This document shows positions 28,824 to 37,930 of a DNA stretch of 64,000 bases, piece after piece. A model generated the notes under the pieces. The model saw nothing but the letters and a program-made list of their open reading frames with translations. It did not search any database and had not been told where the DNA came from. The position numbers were made by a program, and so were the translations under genes. This stretch comes from Burkholderiaceae bacterium. Its GTDB lineage: Bacteria > Pseudomonadota > Gammaproteobacteria > Burkholderiales > Burkholderiaceae_F. Each line of letters starts with the position of its first letter. Within the stretch, counting starts at the first letter, position 1. The stretch is from positions 248,001 to 312,000 of the forward strand of contig JALHMQ010000004.1 in NCBI GenBank assembly GCA_022843955.1, in the 5' to 3' direction.

Positions 28824-30646
28824 AGCAGGACGCCCTTCATGAGCTCAACGAACCGCCTCTCCATCTCGCGAATCTCCGCAGCGATGACCTCCGGCTTTCG
28901 CGGCGGCTTGTAGACATAGAAGTAGCGGTTGATATTGATTTCATAGCCGACCTTGCCGACCTTGCCGTCTTTCTCGTCGCGCACGTCCTCGTTGAGGAAC
29001 GCATCTGGCACGTGAGGCAGCACCTCGCGCTTGACGTAGGCGTCGACGGACTCCGTGAGCGGTACGTTCTCGGTATCGCGCAGGTCGGGGTCATAAGGCC
29101 GTTGGCCCTTTTTGACCTTGACCTCCTTGCCTTCCTGCGGCGGCCGGTCGACCGTGACCTTGCGGTAGCCGAAGAAGGCGTTGTCGAACACCTTGGTGAC
29201 AATCCGCGACGCTTCAGGCTCAGACTTCTGCGCGGCCGCTCCGTTGCCGTTGGCCTTCACTGGCTCCTTGAATTCGTTGGCGAAGGCGACGTCCTTTTTG
29301 AATCCAGCGTAGGCCGCGACGATTTCGTCAATCTGCGCGTCGGTGATGAAGACCCGCTTGCTGCCAAGCGACTTCTTCATCTTGGCGTACATGCGCGTCG
29401 CATCAATGAGCTGGACCTTGCCTTTGCGCTCGGCCTTCTTAGTGTTGTCGAGCAGCCAGATGTAGGTGGCGATGCCGGTGTTGTAGAAGAGGTCGTTTGG
29501 CAGCGCGATGATGGCTTCGAGCAGGTCATTCTCGAGAATCCAGCGCCGAATTTCGGACTCGCCCGAGCCGGCGTCGCCTGTAAACAGTGGGCTGCCGTTC
29601 AGCACGATGCCGACGCGGCTCCCGCCATCCGCGGCTGCGCGCATCTTCGAAATGAGGTGCAGAAGGAAGAGCAGCGAGCCATCCGATACGCGCGGCAGAC
29701 CTGGGCCGAACCGGCCGGCGAAGCCCTTCTTCTCGTGCTCGCTCTTGACAGCGTGCTGGACATTCTTCCACTCCACGCCAAACGGTGGATTCGACAGCAT
29801 GTAGTCGAACTTTTCGCTCGGGAACCCGTCCTTTGAGAGCGTGTTTTCGCGGACGATGTTCTTCGGGTCCTGCCCCTTGATGAGCATGTCCGCTTTGCAG
29901 ATGGCGTAGGACTCGGGATTGAGCTCCTGGCCAAAAAGCACGAGCTTGGCGCTGGTGTTGATGCCCTTCACCTCGGTATCGCCGACCGAGAGCATTCCAC
30001 CGGTGCCCGCGGTCGGGTCATAAAGCGAGCGGACGGCGCCTGCCTTCGACAGAGCGTCGCTGTCGCCTGCGAACAGGCAGTGGACCATGAGCTTGATGAC
30101 CTCGCGCGGCGTGAAGTGCTCTCCCGCCGTCTCGTTCGACGCTTCAGCGAACTTCCGAATGAGTTCTTCAAAGACGAGGCCCATCGTGTCGTTGGGCACC
30201 GTGTCTGGGTGCAAGTCGATGGCGGCAAATCGCTGGACGACTTGGAACAGCAGGTCGCGGTCGTCGAGCTCGGCCACGCGCTCCATGAACTTGAATTGCT
30301 CAAAGACGTCGCGGGCGTCGGCAGAGAACTCGCCGAGGTACTTCACCAGGTTCTGCTTGACGTGCTTGGAGTCGTCGAGCAAACCGGGCAGCGTGAACGG
30401 GCTCGTGTTGTAAAACGCCTGCTTGCTCTTGCGCTTCAAGAAGACGTCCAGCTGCGTCTTCTCGCCTTTGCGCTTGTCGTACTCCGTGAGCACCGAGGTT
30501 TTCGTCGGTTCCAGCACGCACTCGAGCCGCCGCAGCAGCGTGAACGGCAAGATGACTTTGCCGTAGTCGGCTTGCTTGTAGTTGCCGCGGAGCAGGTCGG
30601 CAACCGACCAAACAAAGTTCGCAAGTTCAGTGAAGCTGGCTGCCAT
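28820..30646 (-). CDS. hsdM: Type I restriction enzyme modification subunit (HsdM)
   Basis: A 608-residue N6-adenine DNA methyltransferase. An N-terminal HsdM_N helical domain (FVWSVADLLRGNYKQADYGKVILPFTLLRRL) is followed by the SAM motif DPTAGTGGML and the catalytic NPPFGVEW. ATG 30,646 (MAASFTELANFVW), preceded by AAGGCGG, matches the family start; the upstream extension does not. First gene of the R-M operon, transcribed from the 30,647-30,905 divergent region. Confidence 0.95.
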   Translation of the reverse strand: MAASFTELANFVWSVADLLRGNYKQADYGKVILPFTLLRRLECVLEPTKTSVLTEYDKRKGEKTQLDVFLKRKSKQAFYNTSPFTLPGLLDDSKHVKQNLVKYLGEFSADARDVFEQFKFMERVAELDDRDLLFQVVQRFAAIDLHPDTVPNDTMGLVFEELIRKFAEASNETAGEHFTPREVIKLMVHCLFAGDSDALSKAGAVRSLYDPTAGTGGMLSVGDTEVKGINTSAKLVLFGQELNPESYAICKADMLIKGQDPKNIVRENTLSKDGFPSEKFDYMLSNPPFGVEWKNVQHAVKSEHEKKGFAGRFGPGLPRVSDGSLLFLLHLISKMRAAADGGSRVGIVLNGSPLFTGDAGSGESEIRRWILENDLLEAIIALPNDLFYNTGIATYIWLLDNTKKAERKGKVQLIDATRMYAKMKKSLGSKRVFITDAQIDEIVAAYAGFKKDVAFANEFKEPVKANGNGAAAQKSEPEASRIVTKVFDNAFFGYRKVTVDRPPQEGKEVKVKKGQRPYDPDLRDTENVPLTESVDAYVKREVLPHVPDAFLNEDVRDEKDGKVGKVGYEININRYFYVYKPPRKPEVIAAEIREMERRFVELMKGVLL

Positions 30647-30905
30647 GACCGCCTTGTTTTTCGTTTGAACGCAGGGAAGCGGGCGGCCGTAGGAGTCGGC
30701 CACCGTCTAACCCTTGAAGCGACTGCGTTAATCCCTCAAAGCGACCGGTGTTGACTGGCCGCTGACAGATTTCGCTGATTCTAGGCAGTGCCTAGGCGCG
30801 CCAACGGGTCTGCAGGGCAACTGATTGGTTCATTGACTGCGGTTCAACCGAATGCTTTCGGATTCGGCAGACTTGCGCGTCCGGGCGTTGAACGAGGAGG
30901 TTGGC

Positions 30906-31529
30906 ATGGAAGAGGTGGAACTGGACGACCAGTTCACAGGTACGTATCTGCCGTGGATTGGTCCGCGATACGTCGCGGGCTTTTCCTCAGGCGTGCGCAC
31001 GCTCGTCGTCGGTGAGTCCCACTACGAGTCGCCAGACATGCCGCCCGACAAGAAGGAATGGACGCGCAGAACGGTCTGGAGCTGGATGTCTAATGACAGC
31101 GAGCGGACTCGTTTCTTCTCCGCTGTCCAGGAAACCCTGCTTGGGCACAAACCCACACGGGAAGAACGCATTCTCCTCTGGAGTTCTCTCGCGTTCATGA
31201 ACTTCGTGCAAACGCCGCGCTCAGGTCCAGGCGACCCGCCGAACACTCAGATGCTTCGCGCATCAGAAGCGTCGTTCGTGAAGACACTTGAGCTTCTGGA
31301 GCCTCGGTGCGTTCTTGTCTTCAGCTGTTTGAGCTGGCCCTTCATGCCGCCGGGCGAGGAAGTAGCCATCGAGCGCGATGGTCTGACAATGTGGTGGTAC
31401 CGGTTCGCGCTGCCTTCCGGACACAAAGTGGCTGCCTTCCGGTTTCTGCATCCGCGCGGTGGACTGAGTCCGACGCAATGGCACCCATTCGTCGGAGAGG
31501 CGGTCTCCCTGGCGAACGCCACAGACTGA
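30906..31529 (+). CDS. Hypothetical protein, possible uracil-DNA-glycosylase-like fold
   Basis: A 207-residue protein from ATG 30,906, with a textbook GAGGAGG. It contains TLVVGESHYESPD near the N-terminus, WSSLAFMNFVQTP in the middle, LLEPRCVLVFSCLSW and a late His (FRFLHPRGG), an arrangement reminiscent of the UDG/mug superfamily fold. Family assignment is tentative. It is divergent from hsdM and 23 bp before a PD-(D/E)XK-like gene on the same strand, so the two look like an operon. Confidence 0.6.
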   Translation: MEEVELDDQFTGTYLPWIGPRYVAGFSSGVRTLVVGESHYESPDMPPDKKEWTRRTVWSWMSNDSERTRFFSAVQETLLGHKPTREERILLWSSLAFMNFVQTPRSGPGDPPNTQMLRASEASFVKTLELLEPRCVLVFSCLSWPFMPPGEEVAIERDGLTMWWYRFALPSGHKVAAFRFLHPRGGLSPTQWHPFVGEAVSLANATD

Positions 31530-31552
31530 ATAGGGTTGAGAGGGGCGGCTGA

Positions 31553-32515
31553 ATGTATGGATTTGAGCAGCTCAAGCCACAGCTCGTTGCGGACGCGGAC
31601 GAGACGACGTGCCCGGTTCGCGACTGTTCTGTGAGGAGACCCAAGCAGAGAAAGCGCTTCTTGCCACACGATGCGTTCAAGTGCCCACTGCACGGCATCT
31701 ACTTCAGTGACAGCACATTCGAGCACGTCAGCGCACACGACAACCTGCTTTGGCACTCTGCCGAAGACCTCGCTCTCCTGGAAACGCTCCGCCCTCTAAA
31801 GAGAGAGAGCCGCATGGCCAGGGAGCGAAGTGAGGACGCTGTGACCTGGAACGTGTTCCGGCACCTTGAGCGCAGCGGTCGACTGCCGGCGTGGGCGGCT
31901 TCCGCAATCAGACAGCCAGTCAGCACTGCTACGGCTCATTACTGGTCTTGCGACCGCGAGCGTCGGTCCGTGTGGGCTCCGCTGGCGCACGCAAGAGCAG
32001 ACTTCGGTGAGTTGCCTAAACGGGAAACGGAGCCGGACCTCGTCATTGAAGCGCCTGAAGTCGACATTTGGCTGGAAGCCAAAGTTGGTGCCAGCAACAA
32101 GACGAAGCCGTCTGAGCCAGTCGGGGCCGAGGCGCGCTATGCCGCTGGCGCCGATGGCTGGTACTCGAGCGTGTGCCGTTCGCCTTTTGCCACGATTGCG
32201 GTTGCTGGAGAGCGCTATGAACTACTTAGACACTGGCTGCTGGGGTCCCGTGCTGCGCAGCAACGCGGCAAGCGCTTCGTACTCGTGAACTTGGTCCGCG
32301 AGGGAGATGCTGAAGACATCGAGGACTTCGCAGCGAGACACTTCAAACTGTCGGCTGACCGAGCATTCGTTCGAGTGACTTGGGAGTCGATTCGCGGGTT
32401 CCTCCGCGGTTCAAAAGACTGCAGCGCAGATGACCTGAGGCTCATTCAGTATCTGGATGAGAAGTCGCTAGGGTACGACCGCGCCGGAAGGCTCTTGCGA
32501 GCCTTCTCGCCATGA
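31553..32515 (+). CDS. PD-(D/E)XK nuclease-like hypothetical protein
   Basis: A 320-residue protein. An early Cys pair set (TTCPVRDCSVRR and FKCPLHG) could bind zinc. ERSEDAVTWNVFRHLE is followed by EPDLVIEAPEVDIWLEAKVG, a clear PD-x(n)-ExK nuclease motif (PD near residue 162, EAK near 177). A helical C-terminus follows. Consistent with a restriction-like endonuclease or defence nuclease; no known family recognised. Probably co-expressed with the UDG-like gene upstream. Confidence 0.65.
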   Translation: MYGFEQLKPQLVADADETTCPVRDCSVRRPKQRKRFLPHDAFKCPLHGIYFSDSTFEHVSAHDNLLWHSAEDLALLETLRPLKRESRMARERSEDAVTWNVFRHLERSGRLPAWAASAIRQPVSTATAHYWSCDRERRSVWAPLAHARADFGELPKRETEPDLVIEAPEVDIWLEAKVGASNKTKPSEPVGAEARYAAGADGWYSSVCRSPFATIAVAGERYELLRHWLLGSRAAQQRGKRFVLVNLVREGDAEDIEDFAARHFKLSADRAFVRVTWESIRGFLRGSKDCSADDLRLIQYLDEKSLGYDRAGRLLRAFSP

Positions 32516-32553
32516 CGCCACAGGCGCTCGTCCGGATGAATCCGCCGCGCTCC

Positions 32554-33018
32554 TTAGCCGGAGACCATTGCCTCGAGGCGACCGTCGTCCAACTCCATGA
32601 CGACAGTCGTGACAGTGAGAGGGTCCTGTGGGAGCTCCAACTTGAAGACTTGGTACTCGCCGTCGATGCATCGAAGTTGCTCTGGCACAGCAGCAGCTAG
32701 GGCCTCGATAAGCGGACCGAAGAGCTCGGAATGACTGCTTGGGACGGAAAGCATCGAGGCATGACCGACGCCCGACAGCTCAGCACCTTCGTGATTGACT
32801 AGCTTGAGGTGAGAAGAGACCTGCCTCCAGGGCACGCTCAAGAAGTCCGATGCGCTCAGTGTGCGCAGCACCGCCAGCTTTGTCTCGTCAGAGCCATCGA
32901 GAACGTATAGTTTTCCAGCCACACGCATCACGTAGCCGTCCTGGTCCGCATACGCCCAGAGATTAAGGACCGGCTCAGGTCGCTCCAGGACACGAGGTTG
33001 GGTCTTCGCAAGGCGCAT
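32554..33018 (-). CDS. Hypothetical protein
   Basis: A 154-residue protein from ATG 33,018; a longer start at 33,087 would overlap the divergent gene. It is mixed alpha/beta (WAYADQDGYVMRVAGKLYVLDG, VFKLELPQDPLTVTTVVMELDDG). Not recognised. It is convergent with the PD-(D/E)XK-like gene and divergent from the next gene. The start is uncertain because no strong ribosome site is visible. Confidence 0.5.
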   Translation of the reverse strand: MRLAKTQPRVLERPEPVLNLWAYADQDGYVMRVAGKLYVLDGSDETKLAVLRTLSASDFLSVPWRQVSSHLKLVNHEGAELSGVGHASMLSVPSSHSELFGPLIEALAAAVPEQLRCIDGEYQVFKLELPQDPLTVTTVVMELDDGRLEAMVSG

Positions 33019-33074
33019 CGTCGAGAACACAAAAGCCGTTGAATGCGGAAGAGCATAAGAGATGGAGGCCGAGA

Positions 33075-34097
33075 GTGAATGATTCATTCGCAGTCGTGAC
33101 CGACGTGAAGGAAATTGCGCGACTCAACGAGCGACTTGCAGAGCAGCTTCGAATGACGTTTGCTATCAGAAAGACTCGGGAGATTACGTATCCTGCGGGG
33201 CACCACACAGGCACCATCTTCTTCGAGTCCGCAGCGGGCTCAGTGGTCAGAGCGTGGTCGCCCTTCATCGCCCAAGACCGACTATTGAACTTCATCCTTG
33301 CCGGCGACCCCGAGAGCGGCAAGTGGATGGAAATTTCAGTTCAGTTGAACTTCCCTGCAGGAAAGTACAACCGTCGGATGGCCGGGGCGTTCGTCAAAGA
33401 CGCGCGAGGTGACATCTTCATCGCACATCGAGGCAAGCTGACGAAAGGAAACGCCGGCTTAGAGAAGGCGAAGGTCTTTCGAGAATTTGGGCCAAGGAGA
33501 ATTGACGCGACCGACGGCGAGAAGGAGTCACCTCTCATCCTGATTTCCGCCCTTGACGACCCTGCTCTTCCCGACCGGCTTTGGGAATTCGGCGAGCAGG
33601 CACGCGAGGTTGCCACTCGGCTAGGCGAGGACCGAGACCGCGTATCGACAAGTCGTATCGGCGCAGCGCAGCACCTGTTGAAGCTCAGGGCCTACTTCGA
33701 TGAGTACGCTGGCGAGGGACGGAACAAGGGACACGCAGGCGGCAAGCGAGTCGTTGAGCACGGCGACATCGTCGAGGCACTGGAGGCCAAGCTGCGCAGA
33801 AGAGGAACCAGCCAGAAGGCGCAGGCAATCGACTTGGCAATCGTTGGAACGAAGGCCGTAGAGCTCTTTGAAGTCAAGACGTCTGCTCGAACGACTGACG
33901 TGTACACCGGCGTTGGACAACTCCTCATTCACGGCGAGTGCATTCGCGAGTTACTCGACCTGCCCGTGAGACGGCACTTGGTTGTGCCGGACAAGCCCAA
34001 GGCGAGTCACCGTCCTCACATCGCCGGCAAGGCTGAGGTCAATGTCGTCGTTTTTGAGAAACGAGATGGCCAGTATCTCTTCAGCGGGTTGCCGTAG
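33075..34097 (+). CDS. Hypothetical protein with C-terminal PD-(D/E)XK nuclease-like domain
   Basis: A 340-residue protein from GTG 33,075 (GGAGG seven bases upstream). The N-terminal half is beta-rich (YPAGHHTGTIFFESAAGS, QLNFPAGKYNRRMAGAFV). The C-terminal part reads IDLAIVGTKAVELFEVKTSARTTDVYTGVGQLLIH, a D...ExK motif plus the Q/H typical of Mrr-like and restriction-like nucleases. It is convergent with zorD. A DNA-degrading role is inferred; no family recognised. Confidence 0.6.
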   Translation: MNDSFAVVTDVKEIARLNERLAEQLRMTFAIRKTREITYPAGHHTGTIFFESAAGSVVRAWSPFIAQDRLLNFILAGDPESGKWMEISVQLNFPAGKYNRRMAGAFVKDARGDIFIAHRGKLTKGNAGLEKAKVFREFGPRRIDATDGEKESPLILISALDDPALPDRLWEFGEQAREVATRLGEDRDRVSTSRIGAAQHLLKLRAYFDEYAGEGRNKGHAGGKRVVEHGDIVEALEAKLRRRGTSQKAQAIDLAIVGTKAVELFEVKTSARTTDVYTGVGQLLIHGECIRELLDLPVRRHLVVPDKPKASHRPHIAGKAEVNVVVFEKRDGQYLFSGLP

Positions 34098-34222
34098 AGA
34101 AGCGTCAGTTGGACTGTCGACAGCGGCATATGTGCGGCGCCTTGCGATACCCGTGCGGGCGACTGGAAGCATCGCGTTTTTGAACGCTTCGCCGCAGCGC
34201 CCGTTGCAAAAAGGGCAGGTAA

Positions 34223-37200
34223 CTAACCCGAGAAGACAGCGTCTGTCTGAAGCATTCGATGGACATCTGAAATCGTCACTCGGTGCTCGCGAAGCAGAAG
34301 GTCGACGTCGTTCGCCTCTACTAGTCGAACATCGTGCATCTCAGCCAGCTGCTTTGCGCTCGCAGAGAATCGCTGATTCGTCGCGCAAACCAGTTTGAAC
34401 GCGATTCCCGGGAACTTCCGCTCGTACACAGGCCGCGCTGCCACGACCTCTTTCACCGCATCAAAATTGAGCTCTGCTCCCTCAGCTGAGGATGTCTTTA
34501 CCTGAACAAGCTCCCCGGCGCTTCGCGTCCATGCAACGACATCGACACCGCCGTCGCTAGAGCCAGGCGTCAGTTGGACCGCCTTGAACCGCTTTCGCCA
34601 CAAAATGGCGCAGAGGGCCTCGAAGTGCCGCCAGTCCATACGCTGTGCGTCGTCAATGGTGATTCGCTCGTCAAAGACGTCTCCGCCAATGGCAATAACT
34701 TCAGTGAAGTCGGTCGGCCGCACATCTCCGGTTCCATTGAGCATGTCGTGCGAAAGCGCGCGCTTCTGCTCTAGCAAGTCGTGGAGCTTGTGGTCGAACG
34801 TCACAAAGTCGGCGCGCACGACGGGGTAGTAGACGTACACGTCAAGTTTCTGTCCTATGCGGTACGCCCGGTCGGTCGCTTGGTCCTCCTTTGCCGGGTT
34901 CCAGGTGCGGGTGTAGTGAATGACGTGATTGGCTGCTTGGATGTTCACTCCGAATCCAACCGCCAAAGGCGACAGGACGATGGCGCCGAATCCAGGACTC
35001 CTCTGGAAGGCCGCAATCCTCTTCTGGCGGCTTGCGGTGTGCTCCGCCGACGCACTCGTATCGCCATTAATGATGTCTGGGGTGAAGCCGAAAGCCTCGT
35101 TCAGGTAGTGCGCCAGCATTCGCTGGATATCTCTGAACTCACAGAAGATGATGGCCTTCTCATCACGCCGCCTTACCTGCTCCAGCGTGGTGAGCAACCA
35201 GTCGAGCTTGGGTGACTTGCGGCGATACTCCTTAAGCGGCTCCGGCTTCGTGAAAACGGTTCCGTATTCGCGGGGGTCAGTGCAGACGAGTCTCAGGTAC
35301 TGCAGCAGCGTGAGATGGTCTTTAAAGGGCGTCGGTCTCGACGTGTCCTTGCGGTTTTTGAATTGCTCCAGCGCCTTGCTGTAGAGCCGACGTTGGTGTT
35401 CTGACATTCGCAGATTGAGCGCTGCCTTGTCGATAATCTTCTCGCGAAGCTCCTTCGCGACGTCCTTCTTCATACGGCGGAGAACTTGGCAATCAACGAG
35501 TGCGCGCAGCTCCTCAACCCGCTGGCGCTCTTCGTCTTCTTTGCACTCGATGGGTCGACGATAGGTCCGCCCAAATTCGTTCAGCGAACCAAGTAGACCT
35601 GGCTGAACCCAATCAAACAGGCACCATAGGTCGATGAGCGTGTTCTCAACAGGCGTTCCGGTGCACGCAATCCGGAACTCCGCCTGTTGTTTCTTCGCGG
35701 CGCGCGTCATCATCGCCGCCGGATTCTTGATTTTCTGCGCCTCGTCGCAAACGATGATGGACCAGCGCTCTGCCGCGAATGAGAACTCCAGGTCGCGCAA
35801 CGTCTCATATGTCGTCAACACGACATCGTGCTCGCCTACCCAGCCAGGCTTCAGGAAGCTCGCGATTCCGTCCTTCAGCAACTCTGGGTCGATTGAGTCT
35901 CGCCGCTCTCTACGCGCGGCCAGTTCAGGACCGTATAGCGTGAGCATCTTGAAGGTGCCGGGGCGAAAAAATTTGGCTGCCTCTTCTTTCCAGTTCTCAA
36001 GTAGCGCGACTGGCGCCACTACGAGAGCGGGAGCGCTGGGCTTCTTCTCCTCGATACTTGCAGCAATGACCGTGAGGAGTTGAAATGTCTTGCCCAGACC
36101 CATGTCGTCGGCTAAGACCGCTCCTCTGCAGTAATCCGGTGCCTGACGCAGCAAGTTCTGCAACCAAGCCACCCCGACCTGCTGATGTGGCATCAGCTCT
36201 ACGTCGGGCTTCAGTGAGTGCGGTAATCGCGGAGTGCTTGACGCATCGAAACGCAGAGCAATAGCGCGCTGCTCCTTGTAGTCGGTCGACTCGATGTTGG
36301 CTCGAAGCAGTAGCTCCTTGCGGCTCGACGGCCGCACCCCAGTTGAGGGCTTCACGTCTCGTCCGACGGTAGGGCGTTCTTTCCAGGCGCCAGCTACCTG
36401 GTCGATGACCTCTTCACACCCGTCGATGGGTACCCGGCGATGCGTCTCGGGCCACTCGATGCTAGTAGCGCCGGATGCCTTGGCCTGCTCGACACGCCGA
36501 TTCACCTCCTCCTTCACCGCCGGCGTTACGACGACGTCAAACGGTGTACCTGTGACGTCTTGGAGGGTGACGTGAACAGGCGGAGCAGCATCAACGACAT
36601 CCTCTGGAAACCAGGTGGAGTCTTGGCGCTTTGGCAGGTAGGGAGAAACAAGTGGATGCTGGACACCGATGCCTGCGACTCGCTCGGAGTAGCGACGAAG
36701 GTCTGCGACGTCAGCGAATCGAATGGTGACTCGAGGTCGGGTCAGTTCTAGATACGCAAGACTGAGCGTTTCGACCTCCCGCTCAGTGTCGCCCAACAAC
36801 TGCAAGTCATAGCGCCGCCAGCGATAGACCTCCTCGAGAGTCGCCAGGCGCGTCTTCACACCATTGATGAACGCTCCGAGTTCACTCGCATTCTTAAACC
36901 GCTCGTAATGGCTCTCCGCTTCGTTCAGGCCCGCTGATTCAATGAGGAGGCCGACCTCTCGAACGCCTTCATCACCTGCACTAACTTTGGCACTGAATCG
37001 CTGATACCGAATGCCCGCGTGTTCGCGCGCCTGCTCGACTTGCTCGGCGTCCAACACGCGAGAAGCGGCCTCGCCGAGGGCGGCTATAGGATTCTGGAGA
37101 AACTTCTCTGCAAATCGTCCCGCGACCCGTCGGCCAGGCAACGCCTTTACGCCAGCCAACACGCACTTCACGTCGTCCGAAACGAGGACCTGCACTATTC

Positions 37201-37930
37201 CTTGGTCAGTTGGAATGTCGTAGCGGTCCTGAAGGCGAGACTCGTCGAACACGGTTAGCCAGTTAACAGGCGCGCCTTCGAACCACGGCTCGATGGTGGC
37301 TACGTCGACCCCGCCCGACTCGGTCCGGTCAAACCGAAGCTGGAGCTTCTGTGGAGTGAGGACGACTGTGCTGGCGAGAAAGCTATCGAGTCGCGCGCCA
37401 CATGCAAGGGCACACTCCCGAAGTGCAGCCCAAGCCCTTCGGTTGGATAGTTCGTCACGGTCCTTGACCAAGTAAAAGTCTGCGAGTTTCCGGACCAACT
37501 CATACGTGGCACGTTTTAGGAGGACCGGGCTGCTGTCGTCCAAGAAAGCGACGCCGCCCGCGGTCGATGCCGAGGCGTACCGATTGCCAGCGCCGTCGTC
37601 CCATCCATCGAACGCAACGGTGAAGTCTCGGTCTACGAGCGACCCACGACTGACGAGATTGGGACGAACGTCCGTCAACGGAGGAAGCCCGAGCGCAAAG
37701 ACGTCTTGCGCTGACGTATCCAAGTGCGAGTAAACGGACTCCCAAGGCCAAAGCAGCCCGTCTTCGAACTCAGTTAGCTCTTCCGCGCCAGCAAGTTGTT
37801 GCAGCACAAGACGGCCGGCATCCACGCCTTGTTGCGGGTCCGAGCGAAGCAGCACGCCCTGGGGCAGGAACTCCGTGCGAACCGATGCCTTGATTTCGCC
37901 GCGAGATACGAGTCGACTTAGCCAGTTCAT
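34223..37930 (-). CDS. zorD: Zorya type I protein ZorD (SNF2 helicase with Mrr-like nuclease domain)
   Basis: A 1,235-residue protein from ATG 37,930, overlapping the zorC stop as ATGA. SNF2 motor: PHQQVGVAWLQNLL, Walker A ADDMGLGKTFQLL (about residue 615), DEAQK, TGTPVENTLIDLW, then helicase C with the QATDRAYRIGQ motif. The C-terminus has a restriction-endonuclease/Mrr-like domain (HFEALCAILWRKRFKAVQLT, DGGVDVVAW, LVQVKTS). ZorD is the effector that degrades invading DNA. A longer reading from 38,089 would run into zorC. Confidence 0.9.
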   Translation of the reverse strand: MNWLSRLVSRGEIKASVRTEFLPQGVLLRSDPQQGVDAGRLVLQQLAGAEELTEFEDGLLWPWESVYSHLDTSAQDVFALGLPPLTDVRPNLVSRGSLVDRDFTVAFDGWDDGAGNRYASASTAGGVAFLDDSSPVLLKRATYELVRKLADFYLVKDRDELSNRRAWAALRECALACGARLDSFLASTVVLTPQKLQLRFDRTESGGVDVATIEPWFEGAPVNWLTVFDESRLQDRYDIPTDQGIVQVLVSDDVKCVLAGVKALPGRRVAGRFAEKFLQNPIAALGEAASRVLDAEQVEQAREHAGIRYQRFSAKVSAGDEGVREVGLLIESAGLNEAESHYERFKNASELGAFINGVKTRLATLEEVYRWRRYDLQLLGDTEREVETLSLAYLELTRPRVTIRFADVADLRRYSERVAGIGVQHPLVSPYLPKRQDSTWFPEDVVDAAPPVHVTLQDVTGTPFDVVVTPAVKEEVNRRVEQAKASGATSIEWPETHRRVPIDGCEEVIDQVAGAWKERPTVGRDVKPSTGVRPSSRKELLLRANIESTDYKEQRAIALRFDASSTPRLPHSLKPDVELMPHQQVGVAWLQNLLRQAPDYCRGAVLADDMGLGKTFQLLTVIAASIEEKKPSAPALVVAPVALLENWKEEAAKFFRPGTFKMLTLYGPELAARRERRDSIDPELLKDGIASFLKPGWVGEHDVVLTTYETLRDLEFSFAAERWSIIVCDEAQKIKNPAAMMTRAAKKQQAEFRIACTGTPVENTLIDLWCLFDWVQPGLLGSLNEFGRTYRRPIECKEDEERQRVEELRALVDCQVLRRMKKDVAKELREKIIDKAALNLRMSEHQRRLYSKALEQFKNRKDTSRPTPFKDHLTLLQYLRLVCTDPREYGTVFTKPEPLKEYRRKSPKLDWLLTTLEQVRRRDEKAIIFCEFRDIQRMLAHYLNEAFGFTPDIINGDTSASAEHTASRQKRIAAFQRSPGFGAIVLSPLAVGFGVNIQAANHVIHYTRTWNPAKEDQATDRAYRIGQKLDVYVYYPVVRADFVTFDHKLHDLLEQKRALSHDMLNGTGDVRPTDFTEVIAIGGDVFDERITIDDAQRMDWRHFEALCAILWRKRFKAVQLTPGSSDGGVDVVAWTRSAGELVQVKTSSAEGAELNFDAVKEVVAARPVYERKFPGIAFKLVCATNQRFSASAKQLAEMHDVRLVEANDVDLLLREHRVTISDVHRMLQTDAVFSG

